Assembly (NCBI RefSeq): GCF_937616625.2
Contig: NC_065570.1
Coordinates: 10,364,001 to 10,428,000 of the forward strand
Direction: 5' to 3'
Length of the DNA stretch: 64,000 bases
From: Mercurialis annua
Taxonomy: Eukaryota; Streptophyta; Magnoliopsida; Malpighiales; Euphorbiaceae
Every line of letters begins with the position of its first letter. The first letter of the stretch is position 1. A model generated the notes under the pieces. That model was not told the DNA's origin. It worked only from the letters and a program-made list of their open reading frames with translations, and ran no database searches. Positions 51,601 through 61,424 of the stretch are shown piece by piece. Position numbers and translations under genes: made by a program.

Positions 51601-54600
51601 CTACCTTCTGTTAGATACCGAGCAATGCCAGTCATCCATTCATCTAACGGTTGGGTAAGGAAAATTGTCTCGGGGTAATCTATACTCGATTGGGCGAGTG
51701 TGGAAAAATGCACCCCAGCTAGCCTCTCTCCTCGGGCAGCTGACTTAGCCAACCGATCAGCCTCTTCATTCTGAGACCGGGGTACTTGCTCAAACTCCCA
51801 TTTTCCCCCACGATCGGATATTCGGTCAAGAAAGTACTTTGCTCTATCCACGTACCTCCTCATTTCAGGATCTTTTGCTTCGAAAGTTCCTAAAATTTGC
51901 TTCACCACTAACTGTGAGTCACTTTTAATTAGTACTTGCTCTGCTTTGACTATGTTGGCCAACCGGAGTCCGACCAAGAGTGCCTCGTATTCCGCCGCGT
52001 TGTTGGACGCTTTGAAACTGAATTTCACTGAGCTCCTCAATTCAACGCCCAATGGTCCTTTCAAGACTATACCGGCTCCGGCTCCTTCTAAATTGGATGC
52101 CCCATCCACCTCTAGGATCCAACTTATCAATTCTGTGTCTATTTCTGCTGGTTGATCATGAGTAGTTGTTTCAGCTACGAAATCTGCCAGAACTTGTGCT
52201 TTCAGGGCCGGCCTAGCTTCATACCTGATGTCAAATCCACTCATCTGAACTGACCATGAAGCCATTCTGCCCGAGGTTTCTGGTCGGTGCAATGCTTTCT
52301 TTAATGGCTGGTTGGTTCGTACAACGATTACGTGTGCCTCAAAATACCTCCTTAGCTTTAATGCTGCCGATCTGAGCGCCAAAGCAAACTTCTCGATTTT
52401 TGCGTATCGTACCTCGGGTCCTTTCAAAACCTTGCTAGTATAGTATATTGGTGTTTGGAGACCCAGCTCTTCCTTAACCAGGACTGCCGCTACCGTCTCA
52501 TCTGCCACTGCAAGGTATAAGTACAGGATCTCCCCCGGCTCTGGCTTACCGAGCACTGGCGGAGTGCAAAGGTAAACCTTCAGCTCTTCAAATGCCTTTG
52601 CACATTCGTCATTCCATTGAAAGTTCTTTGTATTTTTCAATGTTTTGAAAAACGGCAGACACCTTTTTGCCGAGCAACTCATAAAACGCCCGAGCGCCGT
52701 CACACATCCATTTAACTTCTGCACTTCCTTCACCGACCGAGGTGCTTTCATCTCTCTGATTGCTTCGATTTTCACTGGGTTGGCCTCTATCCCCTTCTCG
52801 GATACTACATGCCCCAAGAACTTCCCCGATCTTACCGCGAATACACACTTATCCGGGTTGAGCTTTATGTTGTATTTCCTTAGCTTGGCAAAAGTCTCAG
52901 CGAGGTCCTTTGCGTGGCCCTCAATGCTCCTGGACTTTACTACTATGTCGTCGACGTATACCTCCACATTCCGCCCCAGCTGGTCGTCAAACACGTAATT
53001 CATTAACCTCTGGTAAGTTGCTCCAGCATTTTTCAATCCAAAAGGCATTTTCTGGTAACAAAATGTTCCCATGTCTGTGACAAAGGATGTTTTCTCTTCA
53101 TCTTTTTCATCCATTGGCACCTGATGGTAACCCTGGGAGGCATCTAGAAATGCAAAAACCGCAAAACCGCAGGTTGCATCTACCAGCTGGTCAATGCTCG
53201 GTAGGGGGAAACTGTCCTTCGGGCAGGCATTGTTAAGATCGGTGTAATCTATACAAAGCCTCCATTTTCCATTCGCTTTTTTGATCAATACTGCGTTGGC
53301 GAGCCACTCCGAATGGTGGACCCTTCTGATAAAACCTGCTTTAAGCAGCTTGTCGACTTCTTCTTTGATCGCCATTTGTTTTTCGAGAGAAAAAACCCTC
53401 TTCTTTTGCTTCACCGGCTTACAATTGGGATTAACTTTCAGCTTATGAGTTATGACTTGGGGATCTACCCCCCCGATCTCCTCCGGCTTATTAGAGAACT
53501 CGGATGCAAATTCTCTTATCTGTTGTATGACGGCTGCTCGGCCCTCGGATGGCCAATTGATGCCCATCTGCACGGTCATGTCACTGTTAGGAATTTGGAC
53601 CGCTTCCAAGGGCTCGGGCGGCTTTTGACCCTTCTTCTCTTTCAGAGTGAGTTCAGGGGTTTCGATATTCATCGATTCTACGGCGGGCTGAATTGTGGTC
53701 ATGTAGCATTCTCTAGATACCCTCTGGTCGCCTCGTATGGCGATTACTCCCTTCTCAGTTGGCACTTTCATCATCACATATCTAATACAAGTAGCAGCAC
53801 CTGTACTATACAACATAGGTCTACCCAGTATACCATTATAAGCTAGTGGCATATCGACAATCATAAAAAGAGTTTTTACCTGCCTTGTTGGTTCCGCCAA
53901 AATTCCAGCTCGTCCCTCCTTTTGTGGGATTTCGACACCGAGTATTAAGTCTAGCTCAATCATTCCTTCCGGGCTTACCGGTGTTCCTCCTAGACCGAGG
54001 AGAGGTGTACTGACAGGTTTAAGCTCTGATCGGGTGCCTCCCAATTGTAAATACGCTGCCAAAGTTAGCAGATTCACCGAACTCCCATCATCTACTAGAA
54101 GTCGTCTTACCCATTTTAGTTGGATAACCGCCGAAATAACCAGAGCATCCTCATGAGGGAACTCCACTCCCTTGCCATCCTCTAGGGAAAATGATACCTC
54201 GGGCCACCGGGGTCCCTCCATGACCGACATCACCGTTTTCTGTTTTTTCTTGCAACGCCTTTCCGAGCTTACAGTTCCTCCTGCTAGCGTATTAATTACT
54301 CCGGTTATTTGAGACCTCTTGGCCTGGGGATCAGGCTCCCGAGATGTACTAGGCTCATTTCGGACTGGGTTAGGTCGACTCGTCGGTGGCTGTTGCGGGG
54401 GATTGGTGACGAAACCCTTCAACCTTCCTCTGCACACCATTCGATCCAGCTCTCTTCTTAAATTACCGCAATCTTTGGTCTCATGCCCGTGCCCCTCATG
54501 GAAATCACACCACTTTGTTTTATCTCCCTCTCTCGTCATCCGGGGTGGGTAAGAAATATACTCATTATTAGCCTTTATCCACATCAGGATCTGATCTCGG

Positions 54601-57600
54601 GGAGTATTTAACGGCACAAAATGCCTCTCCTGCCCTCTGTTGTCGATATAACTATCTTCGCCTCCTCCGATATTGTAGCTCGGTCTGAAGTTTGTAGTCT
54701 CTCCACTGTTTCGGCCAGGGCCACCCTGGAACTGGGGTCTCCCTCTCCCTCCTGGTTCATAATTGGATCGAAAACGCTCCTGACTTCTCCCCCCTCCAGG
54801 GGAGGTGTGCTTCTGGGTATTTGGTACCGAGCTGGGTGCCTGCCTCTGTCGCTCCTCATCCAAATTCATATAATTCCATGCTCGGTCCATAAGTTCAGTG
54901 TATGTCTCCACTGGGTTAGTTATGAGACTGTCCCGGAACGATCCCATAGTGGTGTTATCTTTCATGGCGTCAATGGCTGTATCATCAATGAGATTTTCCA
55001 CTTGGACCGCTTCCGAGTTGAAACGAGATATGTAATCCTTCAGACTTTCTCCCGGTTTCTGAAAACATTTCTTTAAGTCGGAGGACTTTTTCTTCCTCTG
55101 TATGCTCGGAGCAAAGTGCGTTTTAAAAGCTAGAGCCAAAGCTTGGAAACTTTCAATGGATCCATCCGCCAGACTTTGATACCAATTCTGCGCAGCATCA
55201 ACCAAGGTGGTCGGGAAGATCTTACAGATGGAGGCATCAGAAACGTTCTGAACACTCATTGATACCTGAAAACAATTTAGATGTGTCATTGGATCAGTTT
55301 TTCCATTATACTGCTTTATAGTGGGGTATTTAAACTTATCTGGGAATGGCTCGTCGAGGATAGCTCGGCTGAGGGGGCTTCCTATGCCAAGTAAGGTAAC
55401 CGGTCTCGACACAGCTTTGTTCCCCTTCTGCTTGGCTAGTTCAGCCTGGACCAGTCGTGTGACTTCAGCACCTATCGATTTCCTGTCCGGGTGGTCGTTG
55501 CCCGAGCTATGTACACTTTCAGCTACTTCCTTCCTAGCTGGCGGGACTCCTGCCCTAGCAGCCTGCAGAGGTTCCACCACCGGATCTGGCACTTCTCTTC
55601 CCAAGCCGGTTGTATTACGCGGTCTATCCGGTGGTAGGTCCTCTCCGTGCAATCCCTCCCTTGGAGGAATAGGAGCGTTCTGGCCTTCTGCTCCCAGAAC
55701 TGTAGCACCTTCAGCAGGTATACCCCGACCTCCGGTCACCCGTGTTGTGCTTGGATGCACTGGGGTTGGAGTCGTAGCGGCGTTGTATCCTGGGTAATAC
55801 TGGGCCATGACAGCAAGATGCATTTGCTGGGCCTGATGCAACTGGCGAGCCATGTATTCCAGATATTCTTGAGCTTGTAAGACCGCCGGGGGTATATCTT
55901 GCCCAGAAACCGTTCCCGTTCCGATTGGCACCGGTGTAGTGTCTACCGGAAAACTGAGTTGAGTGGGAGGTAACGTGTTGTGGAGGAAGCTCTGTGGAAC
56001 GGTGGTCCCTGGGGTGGATAGAGTGGTATGACCAGTATCGGAGGTGAATGGGCTCACCCTAGGATAGTTCTCCATCCCATACGCGGGCATAAAACCAGCT
56101 CCGCTGCCAGAGGCCCTGGACCCTCCCATCTGCGTGTTGGCCGGAGGTGTTAAACCAGTGATCACGGAAGTACGACCACTGGCAGAACTTCCCCCAACCG
56201 GAGTAGTATCCGCGACCGTCTCCAGAGGGTCTATCCTCTCAATGCTAGGGTCATTAGCCATTGTTTTTCAATCAGAATCGCGCAACAATGTCACAAACTC
56301 AGATAAAAGAAGAGAAAATGGGATATTTAAACGTTTCCCACAGACGGCGCCAAGTGATAAATCACCAACGCCTGGACCGGTCAGATGAACCTGAAAGAAC
56401 AAGAACACAGAAAGTCAGACGAAGAACCGGTGGAGGTCACCGGTCATTCGCTCCGACGATCAAGTCAGTATTTGCTTGGAGAAGAAGAAAGAAGAAGAGA
56501 AAAGAAGAGAAAAGAGTGTAGAGTGAGAAAAAAGAGATACCTTTAGGGTTTGCTGATAAGGTGGTTTATATAGTTTTACCTAGCACGTGTATTCCGTAGT
56601 GGATTCTTACTCTTTTTGGTCCCCACAAAATCGGTTAGTAGACGTGGCTTGCTCCCGTTGGATCTCGTTTCTCGAGCAAGATATGCAGTACATGGAAACG
56701 CCTATGTGTCAGATTCTGTTCAGAGTTTGTTATGGAAAATGCTAACTCGGCCAAACACCGTGAACCGAGCTATCTGATACCTGTGATAGAGGTATGGCTA
56801 CTCCGGGATGGTCAATCATGTAGTTCGGTCTCTCCGTGGTCTTTTCCTCTGGTAGATCGGTCGAAAATGGTCACTAGGCATTAGGTCCTTATGTTCGTTT
56901 GACCTGGTGAGGTTTCATGTTGGTGAGGCTGTTTCACCGCCTTGTTGCTGGTCTCATTATCAGTTATGAACGGATGAGAATGTTCGGCTTTCGTGTTTGT
57001 TGGATTCGAGTAATGCGCCCCTATCGACGGACTAAGAATGTGAATTTTTGTTTTTGCTAAATAGAATGTGAATGTGAAATTTATTGTTTTTATTTTTGCA
57101 GATTAAAGTGAAAAATGTGACTCGGCTATGTAACACAACGAGCATTGTTACTGTCAATGGAAAGTTTCCGGGACCTCGTATTATTGTGAGGGAAGACGAT
57201 CGACTTGTCGTCAAAGTCGTTAACAATTCTCCAAAAAATGTCTCCATTCATTGGTACCGTCATTTTGAGTTTGATTTTAAATTGATTTTTTGAGGTTTCT
57301 ATTAATTAAATTAACGATAATATCTACATTTGAATGATTATGAAATAGGCATGGAGTTCGACAGGTTCGAAGTGGGTGGTACGACGGACCAGCTTATGTA
57401 ACACAGTGCCCTATTAAACCGGGTTCAACTTATGTGTACAATTTTACAATAGTTGGGCAAAGAGGGACATTATTTTGGCATGCACACATTGGATGGCTAA
57501 GAGCCACTGTTTATGGTCCTTTAATAATTCTACCAAAACTTGGTGTCCCTTATCCATTTCCCAAACCTTACAAGCAATTTCCCATTCTCTTTGGTAAGTA

Positions 57601-60511
57601 GTTTCCTACCACATGTTCATGTGCAGGACTCGGACCGAGCCATAGGCTTTATGATTTTATTGCATGTCCCGAGTCCGGTTCGAGCCTTATATTTGCTATA
57701 TAAATCTGCCTTTTATATTGTAATATACGGATTCGGGCTGAACTTTTATTGAAAAATACATAGCAATGGAAGTCCAAAATCCTCATAAAAATAAAAAAAA
57801 TATATAGGCTCAGACTCAGGCCGGATTTGAAATAATATTTATGGTTCAAGTCCCTCGTCTTTAGTGCCAGCAGCCATGTCTGGCTTTCAGAACACCAACG
57901 CCGGTCCTCTAGACTTTCAGCGGCAGTCCGTGCTCCAGCCTACATGAGCCCAAGGGTAGATCCGGCCCTGCATGACAGACTAGACGAATAGCCAAATTTA
58001 TGAGCATGTTTATTTACCGCTAAAAAATGGGTTAAACGAGTAATAAATTTTTGTCATATATTTTAGTTTGGTTCCAAAATTAATTTAAATTTGTATCAAA
58101 TTAAATAGTATTAACAAAGTAATTTTTTTAAACGACAGTGACGATCAAATGAAATATATTTTTAAAATTAAATATTATACTTACTAATCGCCACAACAGT
58201 CGTCCTATCCGCACATTTTAACTTTGATCGAAGATTGATTGAAAACTGCACTTAATTAGCGAAACAGTTAATAATTTATTTTTATTTTTGTAAGTAAGAT
58301 CTGCGAATCAGACAGCATGTTGTCTGTTCCATGTCAGGTCATCGGGTTTCGTTTTCGAATTATCCCGAATTTCTTACAAATGTAACTGTTTCATATTCGA
58401 TTTAATGAGATTTGATGAATTCAAAAAAAAAAAAAAAGTAGTAGCATATTCTTATAATATGTTGCCACATAATAAGTTTGAATTATTTTATTTTGAAATA
58501 GAGATTAAATTTAGTGAGATGAACTTGATATATAGTTTGGTTGAAATGCAGGGGAATGGTTTAAAACAGATGCTGATGCAATCATTAATCAGTCCCTGCA
58601 AACAGGTGGAGGTCCTAACGTTTCTGATGCCTATACCATCAATGGACTTCCAGGGCCATTATACAACTGCTCTGCCAAGGGTATATATGTGCACATATTG
58701 ATTAGTTTAGGTGCTCAAATTGATTATACTAGAATTACATTGACGATTTGGTAATTACTAAAATTTCTTGACAGATACATATAAGTTGAAGGTGAAACCT
58801 GGCAAAACTTATCTCCTCCGTCTGATCAACGCAGCACTCAATGATGAACTCTTTATCAGCATCGCAAATCACACAGCAACAGTAGTAGAAGTTGATGCAA
58901 CTTACATCAAACCTTTTCAAACAGACAAATTCCTCATCACTCCAGGCCAAACCATGAACCTTCTACTTCACACCAAACCCTTTTATCCTAACGCCAGCTT
59001 CTTCATATTAGCAAGACCATACGCCACCGGCTCCGGGACCTTTGACAACACCACCGTGGCCGCTATTCTCGAATACGAACCACCGCCTCATAACCCTTTA
59101 TCAATGACTCAACTTCCTCTTCTAAAACCGACCCTACCTGCTCTGAACGATACTCCTTTCGCTTTTGCCTTTTCGAACAGGCTTCGGAGTTTAGCGAGCG
59201 CTGAGTACCCGGCTAATGTGCCGAAGAAAGTAGCGAAACGCTTCTTTTTCACCGTCGGGTTAGGAACTAATCCCTGCCCGAAAAATCAGACTTGCCAGGG
59301 ACCTAACGGGACTAAATTTGCAGCTTCTGTTAATAATATATCATTCTCTTTACCAACTTCAGCTTTGCTTCAGTCTTACTATTTTAGAAAATCTAACGGT
59401 GTCTACACTGCTGATTTTCCGAGTAGTCCGATAATACCGTTTGATTTTACGGGTACTCCGACGAATAATACGATGGTGATGAATGGAACTAAGGTGGTTG
59501 TGCTTCCGTTTAATACCAGTGTGGAAGTTGTGTTGCAGGATACAAGTATTCTTGGAAATGAAAGCCATCCTCTTCATTTGCATGGTTTCAATTTCTTTGT
59601 GTTGGCGTCAGGATTTGGAAACTTTGATCCGAATAATGATCCTGTCAATTTTAACATTGTTGATCCTGTTGAAAGAAACACAATTGGTGTTCCTTCTGGT
59701 GGTTGGGTTGCTATCCGATTTCTAGCAGATAATCCTGGTGAGTATGCATGCAAACAAATTCATTGTCCGTCACTAAAAATATGTAGTTTAATAGATTATA
59801 AATTATAAATAAATACCAATGAGCAATAACTCAAACGGTAGAAGCATTGGGCAGCAATCTGCTAGGTCGATAAATAATAAATAAAAAGTAATAACAGGTT
59901 TAATTTTTTTAAAAATCACAAATTTTAATGTGTTTTCATCTAACATAAATTTTGAATTTTGACTACATTGGGCACCAACTTTAAATTTTTTACAATTCCA
60001 AACACGAGCAATTAACAGTAAAAAATTGCTAATATGGACACCGGAACAATGTTTATTTCGGTATCCACACATTGACATTTTTTTGACGAAAAATAGTTTG
60101 ATGTTTCGAATTTAAAGTTCATAAATTTTAAAGTAATTAAGCCTAAAAACATTTTGAAAAACTATAATATCTTTTTACTGGATTTCTTTAAAATCATTCA
60201 ATATAAATGGATTAATTTGTGGTAAAAATAGGTTAATAGACTAAATTACATTTTATTTTCAACAATAGTACCATCTGATTAATATGTGGATATATTCTTG
60301 TATTAATACTCCCAATTTTTGTTATAAGATATATATGAAAAATTCATTCACCAATAATAAGAATTATGATATAAATACAGGAGTGTGGTTGATGCATTGC
60401 CACTTTGATGTTCACCTGAGCTGGGGATTGAGAATGGCTTGGATTGTTTTAGATGGACCCCTTCCTAATCAGAAATTGCCTCCTCCTCCCCAAGATCTAC
60501 CAAAATGTTGA
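45173..60511 (+). CDS. LAC17: LAC17-like laccase with a retrotransposon in intron 1
   Basis: Six exons, 45173-45271, 57102-57253, 57349-57593, 58552-58680, 58775-59737 and 60381-60511, are all GT-AG and in phase, giving 572 residues. An N-terminal signal peptide (about 1-24) sends it to the cell wall. The four multicopper signatures are complete: HWHGVRQ (83-89), WHAHIGW (127-133), HPLHLHGF (473-480) and [12 protein letters not shown] (535-546), with Leu as the axial residue of the T1 copper. Many N-glycosylation sites (NVSD, NNTT, NQT) fit secretion. Sequence is closest to the LAC2/LAC17 clade, which oxidises monolignols in lignifying walls; the clade is judged from memory of its motifs. Exon 1 and exon 2 are 11.8 kb apart because element B occupies intron 1; without it the intron would be about 190 bp. 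No stop or frameshift is seen. Confidence 0.9.
45328..45935 (-). repeat. 3' LTR of element B
   Basis: 608 bp, bounded by TG and CA on either strand. It is followed on the plus strand by the G-run complement at 45936. Same sequence as the other LTR by eye. Confidence 0.92.
45936..45951 (-). promoter_or_regulatory. Polypurine tract of element B
   Basis: On the minus strand CCTGGGGGGGGACTAG abuts the 3' LTR, the expected plus-strand primer. Similar in form to that of element A. Confidence 0.75.
46893..49382 (+). CDS. Antisense spliced accessory protein of element B
   Basis: Three plus-strand exons, 46893-47901, 48000-48631 and 48735-49382, are joined in phase by introns of 98 and 103 bp and encode 762 residues. 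The N-terminus is acidic with basic patches ([16 protein letters not shown]). The central domain ([33 protein letters not shown]) is homologous to that of element A and to the Transposase_28 family. A Lys-rich, then Ala/Pro-rich linker follows, and exon 3 is a long coiled coil ([19 protein letters not shown]). Both introns carry a 31-base T-run. A TTTAG just before the ATG suggests a further intron in the 5' UTR. The protein's role is unknown. Confidence 0.82.
49724..50225 (-). repeat. 21-bp minisatellite encoding GRPKKGF repeats
   Basis: About 24 head-to-tail copies of a 21-bp unit (GGACGGCCGAAGCCTTTCTTA on the plus strand) differ by occasional single bases (GGGGCC, AGAGCC, AGGGCC). On the strand of gag-pol they read as an unbroken GRPKKGF repeat without a convincing ATG; the opposite strand is also open (GRPKPFL). 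The GRPKK core resembles the DNA-minor-groove AT-hook. It lies between the gag-pol stop and the 3' end of the antisense gene. Translation is not demonstrated. Confidence 0.9.
50403..56261 (-). CDS. Gag-pol polyprotein of element B
   Basis: A single frame of 1,952 codons. A long Pro/Gly/Thr-rich N-terminal region (about 1-290) precedes the gag core ([18 protein letters not shown]). A zinc-binding-like [14 protein letters not shown] follows, then protease with [10 protein letters not shown] near 720, where the usual D-T/S-G is D-D-G. Reverse transcriptase has [19 protein letters not shown] and YVDD at about 1102. RNase H is followed by a second RNase H-like domain ([18 protein letters not shown]). 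Integrase has [30 protein letters not shown] and IADNGKQFD. No chromodomain. Compared with element A, the extra length lies mainly in the N-terminal region. No interruption is seen. Confidence 0.95.
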   Translation of the reverse strand: MANDPSIERIDPLETVADTTPVGGSSASGRTSVITGLTPPANTQMGGSRASGSGAGFMPAYGMENYPRVSPFTSDTGHTTLSTPGTTVPQSFLHNTLPPTQLSFPVDTTPVPIGTGTVSGQDIPPAVLQAQEYLEYMARQLHQAQQMHLAVMAQYYPGYNAATTPTPVHPSTTRVTGGRGIPAEGATVLGAEGQNAPIPPREGLHGEDLPPDRPRNTTGLGREVPDPVVEPLQAARAGVPPARKEVAESVHSSGNDHPDRKSIGAEVTRLVQAELAKQKGNKAVSRPVTLLGIGSPLSRAILDEPFPDKFKYPTIKQYNGKTDPMTHLNCFQVSMSVQNVSDASICKIFPTTLVDAAQNWYQSLADGSIESFQALALAFKTHFAPSIQRKKKSSDLKKCFQKPGESLKDYISRFNSEAVQVENLIDDTAIDAMKDNTTMGSFRDSLITNPVETYTELMDRAWNYMNLDEERQRQAPSSVPNTQKHTSPGGGRSQERFRSNYEPGGRGRPQFQGGPGRNSGETTNFRPSYNIGGGEDSYIDNRGQERHFVPLNTPRDQILMWIKANNEYISYPPRMTREGDKTKWCDFHEGHGHETKDCGNLRRELDRMVCRGRLKGFVTNPPQQPPTSRPNPVRNEPSTSREPDPQAKRSQITGVINTLAGGTVSSERRCKKKQKTVMSVMEGPRWPEVSFSLEDGKGVEFPHEDALVISAVIQLKWVRRLLVDDGSSVNLLTLAAYLQLGGTRSELKPVSTPLLGLGGTPVSPEGMIELDLILGVEIPQKEGRAGILAEPTRQVKTLFMIVDMPLAYNGILGRPMLYSTGAATCIRYVMMKVPTEKGVIAIRGDQRVSRECYMTTIQPAVESMNIETPELTLKEKKGQKPPEPLEAVQIPNSDMTVQMGINWPSEGRAAVIQQIREFASEFSNKPEEIGGVDPQVITHKLKVNPNCKPVKQKKRVFSLEKQMAIKEEVDKLLKAGFIRRVHHSEWLANAVLIKKANGKWRLCIDYTDLNNACPKDSFPLPSIDQLVDATCGFAVFAFLDASQGYHQVPMDEKDEEKTSFVTDMGTFCYQKMPFGLKNAGATYQRLMNYVFDDQLGRNVEVYVDDIVVKSRSIEGHAKDLAETFAKLRKYNIKLNPDKCVFAVRSGKFLGHVVSEKGIEANPVKIEAIREMKAPRSVKEVQKLNGCVTALGRFMSCSAKRCLPFFKTLKNTKNFQWNDECAKAFEELKVYLCTPPVLGKPEPGEILYLYLAVADETVAAVLVKEELGLQTPIYYTSKVLKGPEVRYAKIEKFALALRSAALKLRRYFEAHVIVVRTNQPLKKALHRPETSGRMASWSVQMSGFDIRYEARPALKAQVLADFVAETTTHDQPAEIDTELISWILEVDGASNLEGAGAGIVLKGPLGVELRSSVKFSFKASNNAAEYEALLVGLRLANIVKAEQVLIKSDSQLVVKQILGTFEAKDPEMRRYVDRAKYFLDRISDRGGKWEFEQVPRSQNEEADRLAKSAARGERLAGVHFSTLAQSSIDYPETIFLTQPLDEWMTGIARYLTEGSLPEDKRAAYKILCQAPHYAFLEGILYRKSFLRPWSRCLTAEEGEYVLKEVHEGTCGSHIAPRSLVKKVVLQGYYWPLMLKQAEDLVKKCERCQQHQNLRHTPATEQSPIISPWPFSTWGIDILGPFPPATRKRKFLIVAIDHFTKWVEAEAVSDITSARVREFFWKEIVCRFGLPRVLIADNGKQFDCKKFKAFCAKSEIDLRFTSVTHPQSNGMTEVTNRTILKGLKTRLDARKKKWVEELQNVLWAYRTTPREGTGETPFSLTYGCEAMVPVELGMPTLRVQFFNEATNEEEQRLSLDLLQERREKASAYIEAYKQRMARYHNNRVKPQVFQLGDLVRRRADIGKGNAGVGKLEANWEGPYRVVQVGRGGAYHLASMSGKTIPRTWNSQVLRKYYQ
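56335..56352 (-). promoter_or_regulatory. Primer-binding site of element B
   Basis: On the minus strand TGGCGCCGTCTGTGGGAA begins two bases after the 5' LTR. This form of primer site is common in Tat-lineage elements; the tRNA was not determined. Confidence 0.75.
56355..56962 (-). repeat. 5' LTR of element B
   Basis: 608 bp; for the minus-strand element this is the upstream LTR. Followed on the plus strand by the target duplication GTTAT and then laccase intron sequence. Confidence 0.92.
57620..57980. repeat. Degenerate repeat DNA in laccase intron 3
   Basis: The 958-bp intron contains phrases such as GACTCGGACCGAGCC, CAGACTCAGGCCGG and GGTAGATCCGGCCCTG that look like fragments of dispersed plant repeats. 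Ends could not be defined. The rest of the intron is AT-rich. Confidence 0.35.
59815..59870 (+). mobile_element. Truncated SINE, copy 3, in laccase intron 5
   Basis: ACCAATGAGCAATAACTCAA...GGTAGAAGCATTGGGCAGCAA...CTGCTAGGTCG aligns with the first half (box A side) of the SINE at 12457, on the plus strand. Box B and the tail are missing. ATAAATA-type words flank it on both sides but are too simple to prove a duplication. Confidence 0.55.
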
Positions 60512-60564
60512 TTTTCCCCTTTCACAATTTGTAATTTTTCTTTTTCTTTTTTGAAATTTTTTTA

Positions 60565-60756
60565 GGTAGACTCTATCCTTCACGTCATTTGTAGACTAAA
60601 CCTATCACATTATGACACGTCATTAAAATAATGGCATTATCAAAATATTACTATTCAAAAGTGTAAAAAAAAAATATAATAGTGCCACTATTTTAATGAC
60701 GTGTCATAATATAATAGACTAGTTCACGGATGACGTGATATACTAAATCTATCTGA
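60565..60756. mobile_element. MITE family T1, copy 2
   Basis: Same arms as at 18356-18560 (ACACGTCATTAAAATAATGG and inverse) and the same outer motif TACTAAATCTATC. It lies 50 bp after the laccase stop, so it is probably in or near the 3' UTR. Confidence 0.65.
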
Positions 60757-60934
60757 AAATTTATCTTTTTGGTAACCCTTGATGTGCCAGAAAATAAATT
60801 GATTGTTGTGTTTCCCCTTTCCTTTTCATAAATCTCAGTAGAGTTGTTTCACCTATTCCATTTGTGGAAGATGTGATCTATAATATATATAAGATTCAAT
60901 GAAATAATTTTGTGACATTATAATGTTTAATTTC

Positions 60935-61244
60935 AGCAAATTTAAATAATCTATTTAATTTTGTATTCGAGATGTATCATTTGTCAAACGATTTGATATT
61001 GAAATTTTATTTTGCAAACAATTATAATTTTTTGTTAAATTTGGATATCAAATAATTAATAGAATTAAAGTGAGGTATCAAATCGTTTAAAATATGAGAT
61101 ATCAAATCGTTAATATAATTAAAAGTGAGGTGTTAAATAGTTTGAAAGTGAATATCAAATTAATAACGGAACTAACAGAAATCTCTAATTGTTGAGGGAA
61201 TAAAAATTGAGGTATTAAATTGTGAATAAAACTCAAATTTGCTC
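60935..61244. mobile_element. Diverged relative of the 25854 MITE
   Basis: It contains GTGAGGTATCAAATCGTT and ends AAATTTGCTCTAAAAT, resembling the arms and right end of the 25854-26244 element. It starts near AGCAAATTTAAA. No clean target duplication. It lies in the upstream region of the S-acyltransferase. Confidence 0.45.
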
Positions 61245-61424
61245 TAAAATAAACTAACGGCAGCATCTAGAATTTACAGGAGACCGTCACCAACTCCATT
61301 TTGCTTTTCCAACAAATCACAATTAAAAAATATTAGGATCCAAACACCAACTTCAGGAGACGCCGTCGTTTCGAACGCCGGTGCCTCCATTAACCACCCA
61401 TTCTCTCTCTAACTAAAACAAACA

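Larger units (their letters stand above)
45328..56962 (-). mobile_element. Complete Ty3/gypsy (Tat-type) LTR retrotransposon, element B
   Basis: 11,635 bp, inserted in laccase intron 1 in reverse orientation to the gene. LTRs of 608 bp (45328-45935 and 56355-56962) show no difference by eye. Perfect 5-bp duplication GTTAT at 45323-45327 and 56963-56967. Read on the minus strand: 5' LTR, primer site, gag-pol, 21-bp repeat array, antisense spliced gene (plus strand), polypurine tract, 3' LTR. The organisation parallels element A, but the LTRs and coding sequences differ, so it is a separate family of the same lineage. Confidence 0.94.
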
